The notes under the pieces: model-generated
What the model was told of the DNA's origin: nothing
Database searches by the model: none
Seen by the model: the letters and a program-made list of their open reading frames with translations, nothing else
Made by a program: the position numbers and the translations under genes
Assembly (NCBI RefSeq): GCF_012910785.2
Contig: NZ_WTVH02000010.1
Coordinates: 744,001-808,000 of the forward strand
DNA length: 64,000 nt
Source of the DNA: Aromatoleum buckelii
GTDB taxonomy: Bacteria > Pseudomonadota > Gammaproteobacteria > Burkholderiales > Rhodocyclaceae
Direction: 5' to 3'
Shown here: positions 29,280-39,011 of the stretch, piece after piece
Layout: each line of letters begins with the position of its first letter
Numbering within the stretch: the stretch's first letter is position 1

Positions 29280-29591
29280 TCAGGCCGAGATCGCTTCGAT
29301 GCGAAGCTCGGTGTAGTTCTGGCGATGCCCCTGATGCTTCTGGTAGTGCTTGCGGCGGCGCATCTTGAAAATCTTGATCTTGTCGTGACGGCCGTGGGAC
29401 ACCACGGTCGCCGTGACGACGGCGCCGGAAACCACCGGAGTGCCGATCTTGACCGACTCCCCCTCACCGACCATGAAAACCTGGTCGATGGTGATTTCGG
29501 AGCCCACGTCTGCCGGTATCTGTTCTACCTTGATCTTTTCGCCGGCTGCGACGCGATACTGCTTGCCGCCGGTTTTTATCACCGCGTACAT
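29280..29591 (-). CDS. rplU: 50S ribosomal protein L21
   Basis: A 103-residue L21 ([21 protein letters not shown]-terminal [20 protein letters not shown]). It binds 23S rRNA near L20. It is the first gene of the rplU-rpmA-(obg-proB) unit, with a sigma-70 promoter about 40 bases upstream. Confidence 0.98.
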   Translation of the reverse strand: MYAVIKTGGKQYRVAAGEKIKVEQIPADVGSEITIDQVFMVGEGESVKIGTPVVSGAVVTATVVSHGRHDKIKIFKMRRRKHYQKHQGHRQNYTELRIEAISA

Positions 29592-29630
29592 GGTGTTGCT
29601 CCAGTTGATGGGTTTGCAAAAGAATCGAGC

Positions 29631-29659
29631 ACTCTAATTGCGAAGTGGATGATAGTCAA
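29631..29659 (-). promoter_or_regulatory. Promoter of rplU-rpmA
   Basis: On the minus strand TTGACT (29654-29659) and TAGAGT (29631-29636) are parted by 17 bases. The -10 start lies about 40 bases before the rplU ATG. Confidence 0.65.
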
Positions 29660-29798
29660 GGATTTCAAGGCTTTCAGCCGGTTAACGGAGGCGGCGGCGG
29701 AGTTCGCGGGGCAGGGCGGGCATGACCACCACTGCGAAGCCCGGGCGAGTGCTTTTGCCATTTCGGCAGGCTGGGACAGCCTGCGCCCGGCCGCCGCG

Positions 29799-30476
29799 CT
29801 ACAGCAACCCGCGCTCGGCGAACGACAGGGGCTGCGCGTGGGCGGTGACGATGAAGTGATCGAGGACGCGGATATCGACGAGTTCGAGCGCCTGTTTGAG
29901 ACTGCGCGTCAGCAGTTCGTCCGCAGGGCTCGGCTCGGTGGCGCCCGAAGGGTGGTTGTGCGCGAGAATCACTGCTGCCGCGTTGTGCGTCAGCGCGAGC
30001 TTCACGACTTCGCGCGGGTAGACGCTGGTCTGCGTCAGCGTGCCGCGGAACAGTTCGACCGCTTCGATCAGGCGATTGCGCGCATCGAGCAGCAGCACGT
30101 GGAACACCTCGTGCGGCAGCGAGCCGATGCGCAGGCGCAGCCAGTCGCGCACCGCCAGCGGTGATTCGAACACGTCGCCAGCGTTCATCTGCTCGGCCAG
30201 CGCGCGCCGCGCCAGTTCCATGACCGCCTGCAGTTGGGCATACTTTGCGAGGCCCATGCCTGGGATCGCGGAAAATTCCGCGGCAGTGGCGGCGCACAGG
30301 CGGGTCAGCGAGCCGAACTGTTGCAGCAGCTCGCGCGCGAGATCGACCGCGCTTTTTCCGCGCATGCCGACGCGCAGGAACAGCGCGAGCAGTTCGGCGT
30401 CGGACAGCGCGGCAGTGCCGCGAGTGAGGAGTTTCTCGCGCGGGCGCTCGTTTTCCGGCCAGTCGGTGATTGCCAT
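29799..30476 (-). CDS. radC: RadC-family JAB/MPN protein
   Basis: A 225-residue RadC. The N-terminal helix-hairpin-helix region (residues about 15-90) is followed by a JAB1/MPN metalloprotease-like domain with the full JAMM motif (E near the start of the domain, HNHPSG and a downstream S-x-x-D: EPSPADE). Despite the name, a DNA repair role is doubtful; function is unknown. It is divergent from coaBC, with 47 bases between starts. Confidence 0.93.
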   Translation of the reverse strand: MAITDWPENERPREKLLTRGTAALSDAELLALFLRVGMRGKSAVDLARELLQQFGSLTRLCAATAAEFSAIPGMGLAKYAQLQAVMELARRALAEQMNAGDVFESPLAVRDWLRLRIGSLPHEVFHVLLLDARNRLIEAVELFRGTLTQTSVYPREVVKLALTHNAAAVILAHNHPSGATEPSPADELLTRSLKQALELVDIRVLDHFIVTAHAQPLSFAERGLL

Positions 30477-30523
30477 GGGGTAGCGGGTGTGAGGATGTAT
30501 TCGTTAATTATACGGAATATGCC

Positions 30524-31726
30524 ATGAGCGAATTGAGCGGGCGCCGGATCGTGCTTGGCGTCACCGGCGGAGTTGCCGCGTACAAGGCTGCCGAACTCGT
30601 GCGGCTGCTGGGAAAAGCGGGGGCCGACGTGCACGTCGTGCTGACCGCCGGCGGCGCGCGTTTCGTCACGCCGGTGACTTTCCAGGCGCTGTCGGGCAAC
30701 CCGGTGTGGTCGGATCTTTGGGACCCGCGCGTCGAAAACAACATGGCGCATATCGACCTGACGCGTGGCACCGACGCTATCGTGATCGCGCCGGGGACGG
30801 CCGACGTCATCGCGAAGCTCGTCCACGGCATCGCCGATGATCTGCTGACGACGCTGTGCCTCGCGCGCGAGTGCCCGCTGCTCGTCGCGCCGGCGATGAA
30901 CCGCCAGATGTGGGAGCACCCGGCGACGCGGCGCAATATCGCGCAGCTCGCCGCCGATGGTGCCACGGTGGTCGGCCCGGCCGCCGGGGACCAGGCCTGC
31001 GGCGAGACCGGCATGGGCAGGATGCTCGAGCCTGACGAACTGCTCGAGCACCTGATCGCTTTTTTCCAGCCGAAGCTGCTCGCCGGGCGCAAGGTCGTGA
31101 TGACCGCGGGGCCGACGTTCGAGGCCATCGATCCGGTGCGCGGCATCACGAACACGAGTTCCGGCAAGATGGGCTATGCGCTCGCGCAGGCCTGCCGGCG
31201 CGCCGGTGCCGAAGTCGTGCTCGTCAGCGGGCCGACCGGACTGCCGGCGCCGCTCGGCGTCGAGCGCGTCGACGTGTGCAGCGCGCTGCAGATGCGCGAT
31301 GCCGTTGTCGCGGCGCTGCCGGGGGCCGACGTCTTCATCGGCGTCGCCGCGGTCGCGGATTACCGGCCGCTGTCCGCAGCCGAGCACAAGGTGAAGAAGT
31401 CGTCCGCCGAGCTCACGCTGACGCCCAACCCGGACATCCTCGCCGAAGTCGCAGCACGCCCGGATGCACCGTTCTGCGTGGGTTTCGCCGCCGAAAGCCG
31501 CGAGCTCGATGCGTACGCCGAAGGCAAGCGGCGCGCCAAGCGCCTGCCGATGCTGGTCGGTAACCTCGTGCAGGACGGGCTCGGCAGCGACGACAACCAA
31601 GTGATCCTGTATGACGACGCCGGTCGTCATCCGCAGCCGCGCGCGCCGAAAACCGTCGTCGCGCAGAAGATCGTCGAGCATCTGGCCGGTCTGCTGGCGA
31701 TGCGGGCGACCCGCCTGGCGAGATGA
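30524..31726 (+). CDS. coaBC: Bifunctional phosphopantothenoylcysteine synthetase/decarboxylase
   Basis: A 400-residue CoaBC (Dfp) for two steps of coenzyme A synthesis. CoaC is the N-terminal flavoprotein half (IVLGVTGGVAAYKAAELVR, the PAMN motif, and ACGETGMGRM with its catalytic Cys). CoaB is the C-terminal half (residues about 190-400, GPTFEAIDPVRGITNTSSGK and the KVKK motif). The start at 30524 is preferred to an upstream in-frame ATG because it begins the conserved fold. dut and a nudix gene follow on the same strand, the usual coaBC-dut order. Confidence 0.97.
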   Translation: MSELSGRRIVLGVTGGVAAYKAAELVRLLGKAGADVHVVLTAGGARFVTPVTFQALSGNPVWSDLWDPRVENNMAHIDLTRGTDAIVIAPGTADVIAKLVHGIADDLLTTLCLARECPLLVAPAMNRQMWEHPATRRNIAQLAADGATVVGPAAGDQACGETGMGRMLEPDELLEHLIAFFQPKLLAGRKVVMTAGPTFEAIDPVRGITNTSSGKMGYALAQACRRAGAEVVLVSGPTGLPAPLGVERVDVCSALQMRDAVVAALPGADVFIGVAAVADYRPLSAAEHKVKKSSAELTLTPNPDILAEVAARPDAPFCVGFAAESRELDAYAEGKRRAKRLPMLVGNLVQDGLGSDDNQVILYDDAGRHPQPRAPKTVVAQKIVEHLAGLLAMRATRLAR

Positions 31727-31842
31727 GCGCGACCGAGGTGTTATGACGCGGGACCAACGGGCGCGATAATCGATAAAAGTCATTTTGTTTGCTGCGGCGG
31801 CTTGTGGACTGCGCGGGCGACGATTCAAGTTCCGAGGGGAAA

Positions 31843-32292
31843 ATGCACCGAATAGATGTCAAGATTCTCGACGACCGCCTGCGCACCCATGCGCCCGCGT
31901 ATGCGACGCCGGGTGCAGCCGGGCTCGACCTGCGCGCGTGCCTGAACGCACCGGTGACCCTGCACCCGGGCGAAACCACGCTGATTCCGAGCGGGCTCGC
32001 GATCCACCTCGCCGATCCCGGCCTCGCGGCGATGGTGCTGCCGCGCTCCGGCCTCGGTCACAAGCATGGCATCGTGCTCGGCAACCTCATCGGTCTGATC
32101 GACTCGGACTACCAAGGGCAGATCTTCGTGTCGGCCTGGAACCGGGGGCGCGAAACCTTCACGGTCCAGCCGATGGAGCGCATCGCGCAGCTGGTGGTCG
32201 TGCCGGTGTTGCAAGTCGGTTTCAACATCGTCGATGAATTCCCGCAGAGCGATCGCGGCGCGGGCGGGTTCGGCAGCACCGGCAAGCACTGA
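31843..32292 (+). CDS. dut: dUTP diphosphatase
   Basis: A 149-residue trimeric dUTPase that keeps uracil out of DNA and makes dUMP. Motifs in order: [50 protein letters not shown] and the C-terminal [10 protein letters not shown] that closes the active site. GAGGGGAAA precedes the chosen ATG. The nudix gene starts on the base after the stop. Confidence 0.97.
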   Translation: MHRIDVKILDDRLRTHAPAYATPGAAGLDLRACLNAPVTLHPGETTLIPSGLAIHLADPGLAAMVLPRSGLGHKHGIVLGNLIGLIDSDYQGQIFVSAWNRGRETFTVQPMERIAQLVVVPVLQVGFNIVDEFPQSDRGAGGFGSTGKH

Positions 32293-32727
32293 ATGCGTCA
32301 CGGAGTTCCGGTCGGCGTACACGTCATCGTCGAGCGGGACGGCGAAGTGCTGCTGCTCAGACGCGCGGGCACTGGGTTTTTCGACGGGTTGTACAGCCTT
32401 CCCGGCGGCCATGTGGAGCCCGGTGAATCGCTGCTCGAAGCGGCCGTGCGGGAAATGTCCGAGGAAACCAGGCTTTACTTGCATGCGGATGCGCTCGAAT
32501 ACGTCGGCGTCGTGCACCGCCGCTCCGACACGAACCGTGTCGATTTCTTCGTCCGCGCCGGCCGCTTCACCGGCGAGCCGCAGATTCGCGAGCCGGACAA
32601 ATGCGACCGGCTCGGCTGGTTCGGGCGTGACTGCCTTCCCAGGGCGACCGTTCCCTACATCCGCAGCGCCCTGGCCGAGCGTCCGATGCCGTGGCTGCTG
32701 GAACTCGGGTGGCAGGACGACGCGTGA
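32293..32727 (+). CDS. Nudix hydrolase
   Basis: A 144-residue nudix protein with the box GGHVEPGESLLEAAVREMSEE followed by T-R-L; the position where most members have Gly before the last residue is Thr-Arg here. Substrates are nucleotide-type diphosphates; the exact one cannot be told. It starts directly after the dut stop, so it is translationally coupled, and a house-cleaning role beside dUTPase is a fair guess. Confidence 0.9.
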   Translation: MRHGVPVGVHVIVERDGEVLLLRRAGTGFFDGLYSLPGGHVEPGESLLEAAVREMSEETRLYLHADALEYVGVVHRRSDTNRVDFFVRAGRFTGEPQIREPDKCDRLGWFGRDCLPRATVPYIRSALAERPMPWLLELGWQDDA

Positions 32728-32739
32728 GCCGGGTGCCCG

Positions 32740-34515
32740 TCAGGCCGCCTGGTCTGCGCGTCCGCGCTTTTTGCTCCACATGTTGCAAAAACGCAGTTCG
32801 GTCGGATATGGGAAGAAATCCTCGAGGTAACCCTTGCGGATCGAGGCCTGCACGTCCTGCCAGAATTTGGCGTCGAGCAGGTCGCGGTGGTGCTTGAGGA
32901 AAGCTTTGCGCACGCGCGGGGCGCCGAGCAGGAACGTCGCGAATTCTTCCGGGAAAACGTCCATCGGACCCGCCGAATACCACGGCTCGGCGGCCATCTC
33001 CATCTCCGGATACGGCGCCGGCGGGATCCTGCGGAAGTTCATCGCCGTCATGTACTCGATCTCGTCGTAGTCGTAGAACACGACGCGGCCGTAGCGCGTC
33101 ACGCCGAAGTTCTTCCACAGCATGTCGCCGGGAAAGATGTTGGCGGTCGCCAGCTCGCGGATCGCATTGCCGTATTCGCGCACCGCGTATTCGACCTGGT
33201 CGTCGTTGGCACGCTCGAGGTAGATGTTCAGCGGCGTCATGCGGCGTTCGATGTACAGGTGCTTGATGATCACCGAGTCGCCTTCGATCTCGAATGACGA
33301 CGGCGCCAGCGCGCGCAATTCGTCGAGCAGCTCGGGGTGAAAGCGCGACAGCGGCAGCGCGGCGTACGAGAACTCCAGCGTGTCCGCCAGGCGTCCGACA
33401 CGGTCGACCTGCTTCACCATCAGATACTTGCGCTTGACGGTCGCGCGGTCCATGTTTTTCGACGCGCCGAACACGTCCTTGATAATCTTGAACACATATG
33501 GGTAGGACGGCAGCGTGAACACCAGCATCACGAGGCCGCGGATGCCGGGCGCGACGATGAACTGGTCGTTCGAGTGGCGCAGGTGCGCGATGAGGTCGCG
33601 GAAGAACATCGTCTTGCCCTGCTTGCCGAGCCCGAGCATCGTATAGAGTTCGGAACGGTGCTTGTTCGGCATGATCGAGCGCAGGAAGTGGACGTAGCCG
33701 GACGGCACTTCCATATCGACGAGAAAATACGCGCGCGACAGCGAGAACAGCACCGAGATGCGCCACGGGTCGAGCAGGATCGTGTCGGCTTCGAGCCGGC
33801 CGGCGGGGTTGTGGCGCACTGCCAGCGCGAACGGATATTCCTGGTAGCCGTTGATCGCCTTGCCGATGATGTAGGCGGTCTTGTTGCGGTAGAACGCCGA
33901 GTACAGCACCTGGATCTGGCAATTGACTTCCATGTCGGGCCATTCGCCGAGGTGTTCGTGCACGGCGCGCAGGATGTTGTCGATGTCGCGGTCCAGATCC
34001 GCGAACGGCCGCTGCCAGTCGAAATCCTCGATGATCCGCCGCGCCGTGGTGCGCAGGCCTTCGTCCTGCGGGTAATAGCTGCTGTAGACCGGCGGATAGG
34101 ATTCGATGTATTCGGTCGAGACGGCGGGGCGCGCGAACAGGTAGTCGTTGTTGAAATACGTGCGGTGCAGGATCTTGCAGCACACCGAATTGAAGAAGGT
34201 CTCGGCGAGCTCGGGCTGCTTGTGCCGCATCAGGATGCCGATGTACTGGAGCTTGAGCTGCTGCCAGGTGCTGTCGTCGAGCGAATCGGCGTCGAACTCC
34301 TCGTGCAGTCGCCGGACCGCCTCATCGACGCGCTCGTCGTAGAACTGCACCCGCTCGCGCACCGCGTCGATCTGCGCCTGCCAATCGGCGGCCTCGAAGC
34401 TTTCCTTGGCGCGGCGCGAGGTCTCGCGGAAGATCCGGTAATGCTTGTTGAAGCCTTCGATCATCGCCTGGGCGATCGATTGGGCGACCGGGTTTTCCCC
34501 GACGGGTGCGTCCAT
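32740..34515 (-). CDS. aceK: Isocitrate dehydrogenase kinase/phosphatase
   Basis: A 591-residue AceK, which phosphorylates and dephosphorylates isocitrate dehydrogenase to steer isocitrate between the TCA cycle and the glyoxylate shunt. The start at 34515 (MDAPVGENPVAQSIAQAMI) follows GAGGAA. The N-terminal regulatory half and the C-terminal eukaryote-like kinase half (VMLVFTLPSYPYVFKIIKD with the ATP-site lysine; GDMLWKNFGV and YDYDEIEYM) are complete. It is not linked to aceA/aceB here but stands divergent from the isocitrate dehydrogenase genes, including an Icd that has the target serine motif. Confidence 0.97.
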   Translation of the reverse strand: MDAPVGENPVAQSIAQAMIEGFNKHYRIFRETSRRAKESFEAADWQAQIDAVRERVQFYDERVDEAVRRLHEEFDADSLDDSTWQQLKLQYIGILMRHKQPELAETFFNSVCCKILHRTYFNNDYLFARPAVSTEYIESYPPVYSSYYPQDEGLRTTARRIIEDFDWQRPFADLDRDIDNILRAVHEHLGEWPDMEVNCQIQVLYSAFYRNKTAYIIGKAINGYQEYPFALAVRHNPAGRLEADTILLDPWRISVLFSLSRAYFLVDMEVPSGYVHFLRSIMPNKHRSELYTMLGLGKQGKTMFFRDLIAHLRHSNDQFIVAPGIRGLVMLVFTLPSYPYVFKIIKDVFGASKNMDRATVKRKYLMVKQVDRVGRLADTLEFSYAALPLSRFHPELLDELRALAPSSFEIEGDSVIIKHLYIERRMTPLNIYLERANDDQVEYAVREYGNAIRELATANIFPGDMLWKNFGVTRYGRVVFYDYDEIEYMTAMNFRRIPPAPYPEMEMAAEPWYSAGPMDVFPEEFATFLLGAPRVRKAFLKHHRDLLDAKFWQDVQASIRKGYLEDFFPYPTELRFCNMWSKKRGRADQAA

Positions 34516-34663
34516 GGGTTCCTCGTCTCGGTGATGAGGTGCGACGTTGGCGCGCAGCAGCGTGACGCCGCCCATTTTATCCCGAAACCTGATAGGGGTT
34601 GGCTGGAGCACCCCTCCCGACCCGGTCGCAGAACCGCTCGTACCGGTAGGTCGATCGTGGATA

Positions 34664-34682
34664 TCTTGTATCTTATACAAGA
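34664..34682. promoter_or_regulatory. Palindromic operator candidate between aceK and idh
   Basis: Inverted repeat TCTTGTAT-ctt-ATACAAGA with 8-base arms. The shape and the TTGTAT...ATACAA core resemble operators of GntR-family regulators. It sits in the 326-base gap between the divergent aceK and monomeric idh, about 45 bases upstream of a TATAAT (34726-34731). It may control one or both. The regulator is not in the window as far as I can see. The rest of the gap shows nothing else. Confidence 0.5.
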
Positions 34683-34841
34683 GTAAGATTGTGCGGCTGG
34701 CGGCAACCGGCTGCACTCGCAGGTCTATAATCATGCGCCGTCAGGAAATGAGCGGATGCGATCAGGCCTTCAGGGCCGTGTCTCGTCCTGTTTTTGCGTC
34801 CGTCAGGCTTCGCACAGGGCAAAATAACGAGGGAGAAATGC

Positions 34842-37079
34842 ATGACAACGAAGAGTCCGACCATCATCTACACGCTCACCGATGAGGCGCCGCTGCTGGC
34901 GACCTACTCGCTGCTGCCGATCATCGAGACGTTTGCCCAGCCTGCGGGCATCAATATCGCGAAGAGCGACATCTCGGTCGCCGCTCGTATCCTTGCCGAA
35001 TTTTCGGACTACCTGACCGACGCGCAGAAGGTGCCCGACAACCTCGCCGAACTCGGCCGGCTGACGCAGGATCCGGACACCAACATCATCAAGCTTCCCA
35101 ACATCAGCGCCGCCGTGCAGCAGCTCACCACTGCGATCGCCGAGCTGCAGCAGAAGGGTTACGCGATTCCGAACTATCCGGAAACGCCGAAGACCGACGA
35201 AGAAAAGATCATCAAGCAGCGCTACGGCAAGGTGCTCGGCAGCGCGGTCAACCCGGTGCTGCGCGAAGGCAACTCGGATCGCCGTGCGCCCCCCGCGGTC
35301 AAGCGCTATGCGCGCAAGCATCCGCACTCGATGGGCGAGTGGAGCATGGCGTCGCGCACCCACGTCGCGCACATGAAGAGCGGCGACTTCTACCACGGCG
35401 AGAAGTCGATGACGCTGGATCGTGCCCGCGACGTAAGGATGGATCTCGTCACCCGGCGTGGTGAGACCATCGTGCTCAAGCCGAAGGTCGCGCTGCTCGA
35501 CGGCGAGATCATCGACTCGATGTTCATGAGCAAGAAGGCGCTGTGCGCGTTCTACGAAGAGCAGATGGAAGACGCGCGCAAGACCGGCGTGATGTTCTCG
35601 CTGCACGTCAAGGCGACGATGATGAAGGTTTCGCACCCGATCGTGTTCGGTCACGCGGTCAAGATCTTCTACAAGGAGGCTTTCGAGAAGCACGGCAAGC
35701 TCTTCGACGAGCTGGGCGTCAACGTCAATAACGGCATGTCGAACCTCTACGAGAAGATCGCGACGCTGCCGGAATCGAAGCGCGACGAGATCGTGCGCGA
35801 CCTGCACGCCTGCCACGAGCACCGCCCGGAACTGGCGATGGTCGACTCGGCCAAGGGCATCACCAACCTGCACGCCCCGAACGACGTGATCGTCGACGCC
35901 TCGATGCCGGCGATGATCCGCATCGGCGGCAAGATGTGGGGTGCCGACGGCAAGCCGAAAGACACCAAGGCCGTCATGCCGGAGAGCACTTTCGCCCGGA
36001 TCTACCAGGAGATGATCAACTTCTGCAAGACCAACGGCAACTTCGATCCGACGACGATGGGAACCGTGCCGAACGTCGGCCTGATGGCGCAGCAGGCCGA
36101 GGAATACGGTTCGCACGACAAGACTTTCGAGATTCCGGAAGCCGGCGAGGCGCGCATCGTCGATATCGCCACTGGCGAAGTGCTGCTGACGCAGAACGTC
36201 GAGGAAGGCGACATCTGGCGCATGTGCCAGGCCAAGGACGCTGCGATCCGCGACTGGGTCAAGCTGGCCGTCAACCGTGCCCGCAACTCCGGCATGCCGA
36301 CGCTGTTCTGGCTCGATCCTTATCGTCCGCACGAGGCGGAGCTGATCAAGAAAGTCGAGACCTATCTCAAGGATCACGACACGAGCGGGCTCGACATCCA
36401 GATCATGTCGCAGGTACGGGCGATGCGTTACACGCTCGAGCGCGTCATTCGCGGCCTCGACACCATCTCGGTGACCGGCAACATCCTGCGCGACTACCTG
36501 ACCGACCTGTTCCCAATCATGGAACTGGGCACCAGCGCGAAGATGCTGTCGATCGTGCCGCTGATGGCCGGTGGTGGGATGTACGAAACCGGCGCGGGCG
36601 GTTCGGCGCCGAAGCACGTGCAGCAGCTGGTCGAGGAAAACCACCTGCGCTGGGATTCGCTCGGCGAGTTCCTCGCGCTGGCGGTGTCGCTCGAGGACAT
36701 GGGCATCAAGACCGGCAACGACAAGGCCAAGCTGCTCGCCAGAACTCTCGACGAGGCGACTGGAAAACTGCTCGACAACGACAAGTCGCCGTCGCGCAAG
36801 ACCGGTGAGCTGGACAACCGGGGCAGCCACTTCTACCTTGCGCTGTACTGGGCGCAGGCGCTGGCGGCGCAGGACGACGATGCGGAACTGAAGTCGCGTT
36901 TCGCGCCGGTGGCGAAAGCGCTGGCCGAGAACGAGCAGAAGATCGTGGACGAACTGCGTGCACCCCAGGGACGTCCGGCCGATATCGGGGGTTACTACCT
37001 GCCCGATCCGGCGAAGACCGGCGCGGTGATGCGCCCGAGCGCGACATTCAACGCGATTCTGGCGGAAGCCTCGGCCTGA
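34842..37079 (+). CDS. Monomeric NADP-dependent isocitrate dehydrogenase
   Basis: A 745-residue enzyme of the monomeric IDH type (about 740 residues, unrelated in length to the dimeric form), oxidising isocitrate to 2-oxoglutarate. Signatures: [62 protein letters not shown]. The start at 34842 is preferred; GGGAGAAATGC precedes it. It lacks the phosphorylation loop of dimeric Icd and is not expected to be an AceK target. A terminator follows at 37126. The dimeric icd gene is next on the same strand, so the two isoenzymes stand side by side. Confidence 0.95.
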   Translation: MTTKSPTIIYTLTDEAPLLATYSLLPIIETFAQPAGINIAKSDISVAARILAEFSDYLTDAQKVPDNLAELGRLTQDPDTNIIKLPNISAAVQQLTTAIAELQQKGYAIPNYPETPKTDEEKIIKQRYGKVLGSAVNPVLREGNSDRRAPPAVKRYARKHPHSMGEWSMASRTHVAHMKSGDFYHGEKSMTLDRARDVRMDLVTRRGETIVLKPKVALLDGEIIDSMFMSKKALCAFYEEQMEDARKTGVMFSLHVKATMMKVSHPIVFGHAVKIFYKEAFEKHGKLFDELGVNVNNGMSNLYEKIATLPESKRDEIVRDLHACHEHRPELAMVDSAKGITNLHAPNDVIVDASMPAMIRIGGKMWGADGKPKDTKAVMPESTFARIYQEMINFCKTNGNFDPTTMGTVPNVGLMAQQAEEYGSHDKTFEIPEAGEARIVDIATGEVLLTQNVEEGDIWRMCQAKDAAIRDWVKLAVNRARNSGMPTLFWLDPYRPHEAELIKKVETYLKDHDTSGLDIQIMSQVRAMRYTLERVIRGLDTISVTGNILRDYLTDLFPIMELGTSAKMLSIVPLMAGGGMYETGAGGSAPKHVQQLVEENHLRWDSLGEFLALAVSLEDMGIKTGNDKAKLLARTLDEATGKLLDNDKSPSRKTGELDNRGSHFYLALYWAQALAAQDDDAELKSRFAPVAKALAENEQKIVDELRAPQGRPADIGGYYLPDPAKTGAVMRPSATFNAILAEASA

Positions 37080-37125
37080 GCGTGGCGAAGCGCCCGCCGC
37101 GGAAGGGGCGCGCGCAGGCGGAAAT

Positions 37126-37155
37126 CCTGGCGCCGGAAGAAGGCGCCGGGGTTTT
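37126..37155 (+). terminator. Terminator after monomeric idh
   Basis: GC-rich stem (CCTGGCGCC / GGCGCCGGG with one G-T pair) and a six-base loop, followed by G and TTTT. The rest of 37080-37310 holds the presumed icd promoter region; no clear -10/-35 pair was fixed. Confidence 0.7.
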
Positions 37156-37310
37156 GCGCCATAATTGATATCCCGAGTGGGGGAGGAGCATCATCCGCAT
37201 ACGTCGTCCCCGCGGGCGCCCGCGTGCGAGGTGATTCCCCAAGCTGCCAGTCGAAGGTTTTCAGTGCAAAACTGAGTCAATCGAATCGAGTCCACATAGA
37301 GGGAGTAGGC

Positions 37311-38555
37311 ATGAGCACATCTCACATCACGGTCCCGGCCGCCGGTCAGAAAATCATTCCCGGCCAGCCCATCCCCGACAATCCGATCATCCCGTTCATC
37401 GAAGGTGATGGCATCGGTGTGGACATCACCCCGGTGATGATCAAGGTCATCGATGCGGCAGTCGCGAAAGCCTATGGCGGCAAGAGAAAAATCCACTGGA
37501 TGGAAGTCTATGCCGGTGAGAAGTCGACTCAGGTCTACGGCCCGGACGAGTGGCTGCCGAAGGAAACCTTCGACGCGCTCAAGGAATACTCGGTGTCGAT
37601 CAAGGGCCCGATGACGACTCCGGTCGGCGGCGGCATCCGCTCGCTGAACGTCGCGCTGCGCCAGGAACTCGACCTCTACCAGTGCGTGCGTCCGATCCAG
37701 TACTTCAAGGGCGTGCCTTCGCCGCTGAAGAACCCGGAACTGACCAACATGGTGATCTTCCGCGAAAACACCGAGGACATCTACGCCGGCATCGAGTGGC
37801 AGGAAGGCTCGGAGCAGGTCCGGAAGATCATCGCGTTCCTGCAGAACGAGATGGGCGTCAAGAAGATCCGCTTCCCGGATACGTCCGGCATCGGCATCAA
37901 GCCGGTTTCGGTCGAAGGCACGCAGCGCCTGGTGCGGGCCGCGCTCAAGTACGTGATCGACAACGATCGCAAGTCGCTGACGATCGTGCACAAGGGCAAC
38001 ATCATGAAGTTCACCGAAGGCCTGTTCCGCGACGTGGCCTACGAGCTGGCGCAGAAGGAATTCGGCGCGCAGCCGATCGACGGCGGCCCGTGGTGCAAGT
38101 TCAAGAACCCGAACACCGGCCGCGAAATCGTCGTCAAGGACTCGATCGCCGACGCTTTCCTGCAGCAGATCCTGCTGCGTCCGGCCGAGTACGACGTGAT
38201 CGCGACGACCAACCTGAACGGCGACTACATCTCCGACGCGCTGGCTGCCCAGGTCGGCGGCATCGGCATCGCCCCGGGCGCGAACATTTCCGACCAGTAC
38301 GCCTGCTTCGAAGCGACGCACGGTACGGCGCCGAAATACGCCGGCCTGGACAAGGTCAACCCGGGTTCGCTGATCCTGTCGGCCGAGATGATGCTGCGTT
38401 TCATGAAGTGGACGGAAGCGGCCGATCTCGTCATCAAGGGCATGGAAGCCGCCATCGGCGACAAAGTCGTGACCTACGACTTCGCGCGCCTGATGGAAGG
38501 CGCCCAGGAAGTGTCCTGCTCCGCGTTCGGCGACGCGATGATCGCGCGCATGTAA
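37311..38555 (+). CDS. icd: Dimeric NADP-dependent isocitrate dehydrogenase
   Basis: A 414-residue Icd of the E. coli type. The substrate and phosphorylation loop is intact ([20 protein letters not shown], whose serine in RSLN is the site AceK modifies in E. coli). NADP-binding features include the HGTAPKYAG loop. The start at 37311 follows AGGGAGTAGGC. It is the likely target of the AceK encoded 3 kb away, and together with malate synthase in this window points to a working glyoxylate branch; isocitrate lyase is not seen here. Confidence 0.97.
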   Translation: MSTSHITVPAAGQKIIPGQPIPDNPIIPFIEGDGIGVDITPVMIKVIDAAVAKAYGGKRKIHWMEVYAGEKSTQVYGPDEWLPKETFDALKEYSVSIKGPMTTPVGGGIRSLNVALRQELDLYQCVRPIQYFKGVPSPLKNPELTNMVIFRENTEDIYAGIEWQEGSEQVRKIIAFLQNEMGVKKIRFPDTSGIGIKPVSVEGTQRLVRAALKYVIDNDRKSLTIVHKGNIMKFTEGLFRDVAYELAQKEFGAQPIDGGPWCKFKNPNTGREIVVKDSIADAFLQQILLRPAEYDVIATTNLNGDYISDALAAQVGGIGIAPGANISDQYACFEATHGTAPKYAGLDKVNPGSLILSAEMMLRFMKWTEAADLVIKGMEAAIGDKVVTYDFARLMEGAQEVSCSAFGDAMIARM

Positions 38556-38580
38556 CTCGCGGTCCGTCGATACACCTCGC

Positions 38581-38602
38581 AGCCCCCGAAAGGGGGCTTT
38601 TT
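38581..38602 (+). terminator. Terminator after icd
   Basis: Stem AGCCCCC / GGGGGCT with a GAAA loop and a T-run. It lies between the convergent icd and the DUF4212 gene. Confidence 0.92.
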
Positions 38603-38644
38603 GCGTTTACGGCGAACGTTCGCGCCGTTCCCCGGGAGGTTCGC

Positions 38645-38905
38645 CTACCGGCGTTCGCTGACCCCGTGGCGGCGGTCGAGGCGATTCATCACATGGACGT
38701 AGATGCCGATGATGACCAGGTAGGTCAGCAGCGATCCCTGGGCAAAGATGTAGAAGCCGAGAGGGAAGCCCAGGAAGGAGTACCGGTTGAGTTCGTCGGC
38801 GAAGTAACCCGCTCCGAACGTGACGAGGAACCAGACGGAGAGCAGCGCTACCGTGAGCTGCAGGGTGCGGCGCCAGTAGGTCCGCTGTTGTTCGGTCAGT
38901 TTCAT
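38645..38905 (-). CDS. DUF4212 small membrane subunit (solute symporter partner), orphan
   Basis: An 86-residue protein with two membrane helices (LTVALLSVWFLVTFGAGYFA and GFPLGFYIFAQGSLLTYLVI). It matches the DUF4212 family, small proteins that normally precede a sodium:solute (acetate-type) symporter gene. The start at 38905 (MKLTEQQRTYWRRT) is the conserved one. Downstream on its strand lies only the convergent icd end, so the usual large subunit is absent from this locus. Upstream is the EF-G-like gene on the same strand, 106 bases away. Confidence 0.8.
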   Translation of the reverse strand: MKLTEQQRTYWRRTLQLTVALLSVWFLVTFGAGYFADELNRYSFLGFPLGFYIFAQGSLLTYLVIIGIYVHVMNRLDRRHGVSERR

Positions 38906-39011
38906 TGTTCCAGCCGAAGGTCCGGATGAGCGCAACAGGGAGCGCATGTGGTCGGGGAGCAGCGTCCCCGGCGCATGCGCCCGGTTCTCCCGGTGCGGGA
39001 GGCGTCCTGCG

